Below are positions 59,834-64,000 of a stretch of DNA of 64,000 bases, one piece after another. This stretch comes from Bacteroidota bacterium (GTDB taxonomy: Bacteria; Bacteroidota; Bacteroidia; Cytophagales; Cyclobacteriaceae), in contig JAFEAM010000015.1 in assembly GCA_018266395.1 (NCBI GenBank), positions 34,306-98,305 on the forward strand, in the 5' to 3' direction. The notes beneath the pieces were generated by a model that was not told the origin of the DNA, did not search any database, and saw only the letters and a program-made list of their open reading frames with translations. Both the position numbers and the translations under genes were made by a program. Within the stretch, counting starts at the first letter, position 1. The number at the start of each line of letters is the position of its first letter.

Positions 59834-61180
59834 TCATGCAGCGACTTCCATGGTGCCGGTTTTGCCGCGTGGTTCGTTATTCTCCACCTGTAAGGTCTCA
59901 GCATGCTGGCTGAGGTCCAATCCAAGCCTTTCTTCGTCCGGTGATACCCGCAACGGGGTGACCACACCCGTAAGCTTGAATATGAGAAAGCTCCCGCCAA
60001 AGGTAAATACTGCAACAATTGCCAATGTAATAAGGTGGTATTGAAACGTACTGAACTGACCATATACGAGACCTACGTCTTTGGCAAACACAGCGGTCAT
60101 GATCATCCCAACTATCCCACCTACCCCATGGCAGGGAAACACATCAAGTGTATCATCCAATGAGGTTCTCTGCTTGTAATACACGGCAAGGTTGCTGATG
60201 AGGGCAGCTGCAAATCCGATAAATACACTTTGACCCAGGTTTACAAAACCGGCCGCTGGCGTAATGGCCACAAGTCCCACAACCGCACCAATGCAGGCAC
60301 CCATGGCCGAAATCTTCCTGCCAACCAGTGCATCAAACAACACCCATGTCATCATCGCAGATGCTGACGCAAAATTTGTTGTCGCGAAGGCCTGCACTGC
60401 CTGACCATTCGCCGCGAGGGCAGACCCCGCATTGAATCCAAACCAGCCGAACCATAGCATGCCGGTTCCCAGCATAATAAATGGAATGTTGGCTGGCTGG
60501 TGATATTTATGCTCACGCTTACCGAGAATAAACGCGCCTGCCAATGCCGCGAAACCCGCCGACATATGAACAACCGTTCCGCCCGCAAAGTCAAGAACGC
60601 CCCACTTCCTCAGGAATCCTTCGGGATGCCATGTCCAGTGGGCCAAGGGACAATATATGAGCAGGGAAAAGAGGCATATGAAGAGCAGGTATGAAGTAAA
60701 TTTTACCCGTTCAGCGAAACTTCCGGTGATCAGTGCCGGAGTAATGATGGCAAACTTCAACTGAAACAGCGCAAAAAGTAGAAAGGGAAATGTCGGTGAG
60801 AATGCAGGATTGGGGCTTAAACCCACATTCCTGAATGCAAAATAAGTAGCAGGGTTCCCAATTAAACCGTGCCAGGTTTCTCCAAATGCGAGACTAAATC
60901 CCACGAGGTACCACAAGAGGCTGATCACACCTAAGGCAATAAAACTCTGCAACATGGTTGAGATCACATTTTTCATGCTCACCATCCCCCCGTAAAAGAA
61001 AGATAGACCGGGTGTCATAAAGAGAACGAAAGCCGTTGCCACGATCATCCATGCTGTATCTGCCTTATCGATTGAATCTGTTGCAAGCGTTTCGGGGTTG
61101 CTGCTGTTGAATAATACAAGAAGCTGAAGCGCCGCAAGGATGGCAAATATCACGATCCAGCGTGTTTTGGGTTTGCTCAT
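59834..61180 (-). CDS. amtB: Ammonium transporter
   Basis: A 448-residue transporter with 11 to 12 transmembrane helices. It takes up ammonium through a pore lined by the twin histidines, seen in DFAGGTVVHMSAG and DVFPCHGVGG. The N-terminal FVLFMTPGLSFFYGGMV is the family signature. The C-terminal tail (LGLDLSQHAE) is the usual region for GlnK contact, though no glnK gene is next to it. A one-mismatch copy of the nos operator lies 93 bases before the start, at 61268-61279. Confidence 0.96.
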   Translation of the reverse strand: MSKPKTRWIVIFAILAALQLLVLFNSSNPETLATDSIDKADTAWMIVATAFVLFMTPGLSFFYGGMVSMKNVISTMLQSFIALGVISLLWYLVGFSLAFGETWHGLIGNPATYFAFRNVGLSPNPAFSPTFPFLLFALFQLKFAIITPALITGSFAERVKFTSYLLFICLFSLLIYCPLAHWTWHPEGFLRKWGVLDFAGGTVVHMSAGFAALAGAFILGKREHKYHQPANIPFIMLGTGMLWFGWFGFNAGSALAANGQAVQAFATTNFASASAMMTWVLFDALVGRKISAMGACIGAVVGLVAITPAAGFVNLGQSVFIGFAAALISNLAVYYKQRTSLDDTLDVFPCHGVGGIVGMIMTAVFAKDVGLVYGQFSTFQYHLITLAIVAVFTFGGSFLIFKLTGVVTPLRVSPDEERLGLDLSQHAETLQVENNEPRGKTGTMEVAA

Positions 61181-61267
61181 GAGCTTTATGGGTGTGTTTT
61201 ATTGACCAATTTGAGAACATTAGGGTAATTTTTGACCCTACTTATTAAAAAAATTACCGAATTCGTT

Positions 61268-61279
61268 TGATTTAAGGCA
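61268..61279 (-). promoter_or_regulatory. Possible weak Fnr-like operator of amtB
   Basis: On the minus strand this reads TGCCTTAAATCA, one mismatch to TGACTTAAATCA at the nos and respiratory operons. Its centre is 93 bases before the amtB ATG, similar in spacing to the other sites. It is asymmetric, so it may be chance. Confidence 0.3.
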
Positions 61280-61404
61280 AAAATGAACCCTATCAAAGCC
61301 ACAACATGCACTTTGGGCCTCTTGGTCCCGCCAAATGCAGAGCCTTTGCTGGTCACAATGGGAAGTCCCGGGTCGGCTGACCTGGACCTCAGAATTGAAT
61401 CAGT

Positions 61405-62322
61405 TTACTTCTTGTCCTCCCAGTTTTGGAATGTATAAAGGAATCCCAGCGAAAAGGCCTGACTGTATTGGGGTCCTGAATCCTGATCGTAGTCGTACAG
61501 GAAAATGCCGCCGAGGTTGACATTCATAAACTTGTTCACCTTGGCTGTAATGCTAAGGTCGACCCGATGGTCTACTTCCTTCCAATCGAAAGTCTGATAG
61601 TTCGCAAACAAAACGTAACGCCATTTGAGGTTTATATTCTTGGCTATATCTTTTCCAAACTCCGCAAGAATCTGGGCAGCATACCACTCATATCTCGTAT
61701 TCTCACCTACTGTAACACCATAGGGCTTGGCGGGATCCACAGTATAGTATCTTCCATCATTATTGGCCAAATAGGTGAGACGGGGGGCCAAGGGTGAGAA
61801 GCGCACCTTAAAGAAACTGACCGGATGGTATTCCGCACCAAGCGTTGCAGTAACGAACATGGGTGATAAAATATCAGAGATAAGGAATGGTTGCTCCACG
61901 CCATTTGCGTCTTTAATATACTTGTATCCCTTTGCAAATTGACTTTGGGCGTTCATGGCATAGAACAGATCCCAGCTTTTGGTCACGGCATAACCCAGTT
62001 TGGTATCAATAAATATCCGGTCCAGTGTTTTTCGGTAGCCTTGCCCCGCGTTATTGACCATACCATACAGGAGGTCAATTTCGTTGTCCCATGAAGTCTT
62101 GTTCTTCTTATAATTGGCCTTGTAGTTCATCAGGGCATTGAATCCAAAGGAACTTATACCCCCCGCCTTCCAATTACTCGAAAAGGCAGATTGATTGATA
62201 TTAAGACCGCCACGGAAAGTCTTCCTCCAATGGGTCAATGTATCAACTTTCACAAATTGTGCGTGCAGCAGATGCGGGCCGAAAGCCGCTGCGACGATGA
62301 TTAACAAACAGCAATAGCGCAT
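61405..62322 (-). CDS. DUF3078 outer-membrane beta-barrel-like protein
   Basis: A 305-residue protein with a signal peptide (about 1-21, cleaved near LLHAQ). The N-terminal WRKTFRGGLNINQSAFSSNWKAGG is the diagnostic DUF3078 block, followed by repeated beta-strand segments (SWDNEIDLLYGMV, SWDLFYAMNAQSQFAKG, WRYVLFANYQTFDWKEVDH) and a C-terminal aromatic strand (SLGFLYTFQNW). It is common in Bacteroidota, of unknown function, and probably in the outer membrane. The gene is monocistronic. Confidence 0.85.
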   Translation of the reverse strand: MRYCCLLIIVAAAFGPHLLHAQFVKVDTLTHWRKTFRGGLNINQSAFSSNWKAGGISSFGFNALMNYKANYKKNKTSWDNEIDLLYGMVNNAGQGYRKTLDRIFIDTKLGYAVTKSWDLFYAMNAQSQFAKGYKYIKDANGVEQPFLISDILSPMFVTATLGAEYHPVSFFKVRFSPLAPRLTYLANNDGRYYTVDPAKPYGVTVGENTRYEWYAAQILAEFGKDIAKNINLKWRYVLFANYQTFDWKEVDHRVDLSITAKVNKFMNVNLGGIFLYDYDQDSGPQYSQAFSLGFLYTFQNWEDKK

Positions 62323-62370
62323 ACTTAGGTTAGTTTTGCGACCAAATTACAAAAAGCGGTAATAGACGGC

Positions 62371-62784
62371 TCAGAGGTTTGCCGTCCTGATCTCGTCCAG
62401 GGCAGCTTCGGTAAGCGGTTTTGTGATGAATTTGATCACATAGTTGTTGTTCACAATCTTGTCGATATCCCGCTTGTTGTCGGAACTTGACAGGATAATC
62501 ACCTTGCATCGGGTCTTGACCAATTCTTTGAATTTCTCAAACTCGTACAGGAAGACAAAGCCATCAACCACTGGCATGTTGATGTCAAGGAATATAATAT
62601 TAGGAAGGGTCTCCGGGGTATTCTGATTTTCAGCCAGGTAATCCAGCGCAGCCTTCCCAGAGTTCTTGACCTCTACCTGATCGGCAAACCTGGTTATTTC
62701 TATTATCCTCTTGCTGATAAAATTATCTGTGTCGTTGTCATCCACCAACATCACCAGATCGAACTTCCTTCCTTTGCTATCCAT
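62371..62784 (-). CDS. Single-domain response regulator (CheY-like)
   Basis: A 137-residue receiver domain without an output domain. The acidic pocket is D15-D16-N17 (LVDDNDTD), the phosphorylation site D67 in FLDINMP, the switch residue is Ser100 in ILSSSDN and Lys122 in ITKPL completes the set. It probably relays a signal between histidine kinases or acts by protein contact. No kinase is nearby. A possible promoter lies upstream, with TTTG (62850-62847) and TAATTTTA (62828-62821) spaced 18 bases apart. Confidence 0.92.
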   Translation of the reverse strand: MDSKGRKFDLVMLVDDNDTDNFISKRIIEITRFADQVEVKNSGKAALDYLAENQNTPETLPNIIFLDINMPVVDGFVFLYEFEKFKELVKTRCKVIILSSSDNKRDIDKIVNNNYVIKFITKPLTEAALDEIRTANL

Positions 62785-62911
62785 TAGCTTGAAAACAGTT
62801 AAACTACATAAGGTATGGGGTAAAATTATTCTTTTTAATTATAATCCAAAGACGACCCTAAGGACAGAAAAGGACAGAAGTAAGGTTTAGAGGGAAAATT
62901 GAAAAAAGTAA

Positions 62912-64000
62912 CTAGCGGGTATTGCGGATACGGAGTCGTTCGCCGATTGAAATGCTGAAATCCCTCTTGTCATTCCACTCCATTAAGTCCTTGATGGTCA
63001 CTCCATACTGCCTGGCTACGCTATAAAGAGTGTCGGATGGTTTAACATCATGAAATTGATCTGCGGCAGAGGCGGTTACATCAACTATACCCGATTTCTG
63101 GTCCGGCTGAACCTTCTCTTCTGACAAGCTAGCGCTACCAAGCCGGCTTCCGTCTGGATCATCCATAGACTCTTCCCAATGGAAGGATTCCTGTTCATTC
63201 AGTACAATAACCTCACCCTCATTGATTGAGGTTACTCCTCGGTGAGCCAGATTGAGGGTATTGCCGGGCGACAATGCGACCTTTTCATCCAGATTATTGT
63301 ACTTTCTGAGGTATTTCTGCTGGACGCCAAATTGCTGGCTTACGGACCAGAGGTCATCACCCGGCTTAACCCGGTATAGCTCCTGGGAAGCTTTCTTTTT
63401 CTTCTTGTCAAAGAAATAAACCTGGCCGATTTTGATAGGCTGAGTAATGTCTATCTCATTGTACGAAAGGAACTCATTCAGGCTAATATGACCCAGAGCC
63501 GCCATTTTACCCGCATTATCACCTGCCCGGGCGCGAATGGCCGGTATCTCATTGATTTCCAATTTCTCTATCTCTCCCCCAACACCTGAAGTCAGGCCAG
63601 AGGGTTTTGCAGACGCAACCATTAGAACACCAAAATTCTCGCTCGTCTTTCCGTTCGGAACCAGAAACGTGTAGGTCTTGTCATCTGGAACTACATCTGT
63701 TTTCAGCCACTTGTTGAACTCCCTTAACTGATCCGCATCCACCGAATGCGACCGTGCTATGTCGGCCACTGACTGCCCGGTGGCTGAAATCGGAGTCAAC
63801 ATCACCGAAGGCTTGACGGAGCTGATGTTCTGAAAGGCAACCATATGAGCCAGGAATTTCTTCACATACCAGTATGTTTCACTTGTAATTTCCATGTGAC
63901 GGCTGCCCAAATCCTTATCACCTACGGCCCGAAGAACACCTCCGGCCCCCATTTGATAGGACTGCAGGGCGTAAACCCAATTGTTGAAATAGTGATTACA
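62912..64000 (-). CDS. mltD: MltD-like lytic transglycosylase with LysM domains, C-terminal part
   Basis: The frame runs off the right edge; 362 codons are visible. The visible start NNWVYALQSYQMGAGGVLRAV matches the end of the SLT catalytic domain (the family N-x-x-L-A-x-x-S-Y-N-M-G pattern). Two or three LysM modules follow: a possible one near ISATGQSVADIARSHSVDADQL, then YRVKPGDDLWSVSQQFGVQQKYL and HDVKPSDTLYSVARQYGVTIKDL. It is an envelope enzyme that cuts peptidoglycan, anchored by LysM. The signal peptide and most of the catalytic domain are outside the window. Confidence 0.9.
   Translation of the reverse strand, partial: CNHYFNNWVYALQSYQMGAGGVLRAVGDKDLGSRHMEITSETYWYVKKFLAHMVAFQNISSVKPSVMLTPISATGQSVADIARSHSVDADQLREFNKWLKTDVVPDDKTYTFLVPNGKTSENFGVLMVASAKPSGLTSGVGGEIEKLEINEIPAIRARAGDNAGKMAALGHISLNEFLSYNEIDITQPIKIGQVYFFDKKKKKASQELYRVKPGDDLWSVSQQFGVQQKYLRKYNNLDEKVALSPGNTLNLAHRGVTSINEGEVIVLNEQESFHWEESMDDPDGSRLGSASLSEEKVQPDQKSGIVDVTASAADQFHDVKPSDTLYSVARQYGVTIKDLMEWNDKRDFSISIGERLRIRNTR

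Noticed and set aside
61175-61184. GCTCATGAGC palindrome at the amtB start
   Set aside because: It is formed by the start codon context itself and is short; no sign of an operator.
1-64000. tRNA, rRNA or insertion sequences
   Set aside because: I found no cloverleaf-like segment with a TTCGA loop, no rRNA-like stretch and no transposase among the open frames.

Overview
The window looks like a chromosomal segment of a Bacteroidota bacterium, most likely of the Cytophagales (Chryseolinea-like). The reasons are: a clade II (Sec-exported) nitrous oxide reductase; several -7 promoter boxes of the form TAnnTTTG; no clear Shine-Dalgarno sequences; many Bacteroidota-typical families (DUF3078, DUF4412, DUF5777, DUF1080, a NamZ-type muramidase, an EF-G paralogue); and GlnRS used beside ArgRS. 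The genus is an inference. I see no rRNA, tRNA, CRISPR array, insertion sequence or prophage.

Layout. 0-6 kb (minus strand): part of a nos cluster (accessory membrane protein, nosZ, lipoprotein cytochrome c), its Crp/Fnr regulator, and an operon of two tandem glutathione peroxidases, DoxX and MenA. 6-16 kb: GNAT, argS, a deoxyhypusine-synthase-like enzyme, a serine hydrolase, a Gfo/Idh/MocA oxidoreductase, a 760 bp non-coding tract with 10 bp and 11 bp tandem repeats, arginase, arginine decarboxylase, and a ParE-type toxin-antitoxin pair beside a decayed AstE/AspA-type deacylase. 17.6-24.3 kb: an eight-gene respiratory module (EB_dh-type haem protein, CX4CH cytochrome, DUF5777 barrel, small Tat protein, Tat 4Fe-4S protein, NrfD anchor, Ig-like membrane protein, cytochrome c). 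It has no catalytic subunit and carries two lesions, a frameshift and an in-frame amber codon. 24-30 kb: ppdK and an EF-G paralogue without the catalytic histidine. 30-54 kb: mostly housekeeping, envelope and hydrolytic genes (GmhB-like phosphatase, Dpm1-like GT2, LolC/E, NamZ, nth, fmt, folA, msrB, GH32, cutC, asnB, glnS and others). 54.6-59.8 kb: an operon encoding an RMD1/DUF155 protein, a C39-like peptidase, a RimK-like ATP-grasp ligase, a GCS2-type ligase and a helix-hairpin-helix protein, which I read as a candidate amidoligase pathway. 59.8-64 kb: amtB, a DUF3078 protein, a single-domain response regulator and the C-terminal part of an MltD-like transglycosylase.

How the parts may work together. 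The Crp/Fnr protein has no FNR-type cysteine cluster. Palindromes of the form TGAY-N4-RTCA lie in front of its own gene (two sites, 22 bp apart), the cytochrome c-nosZ operon, the eight-gene respiratory module and ppdK, with a weaker match before amtB. The nosZ and module sites are the same 12-mer. I infer one regulon linking N2O reduction, a quinol-to-cytochrome c electron route and pyruvate/PEP interconversion. This rests on sequence pattern only and has not been tested.
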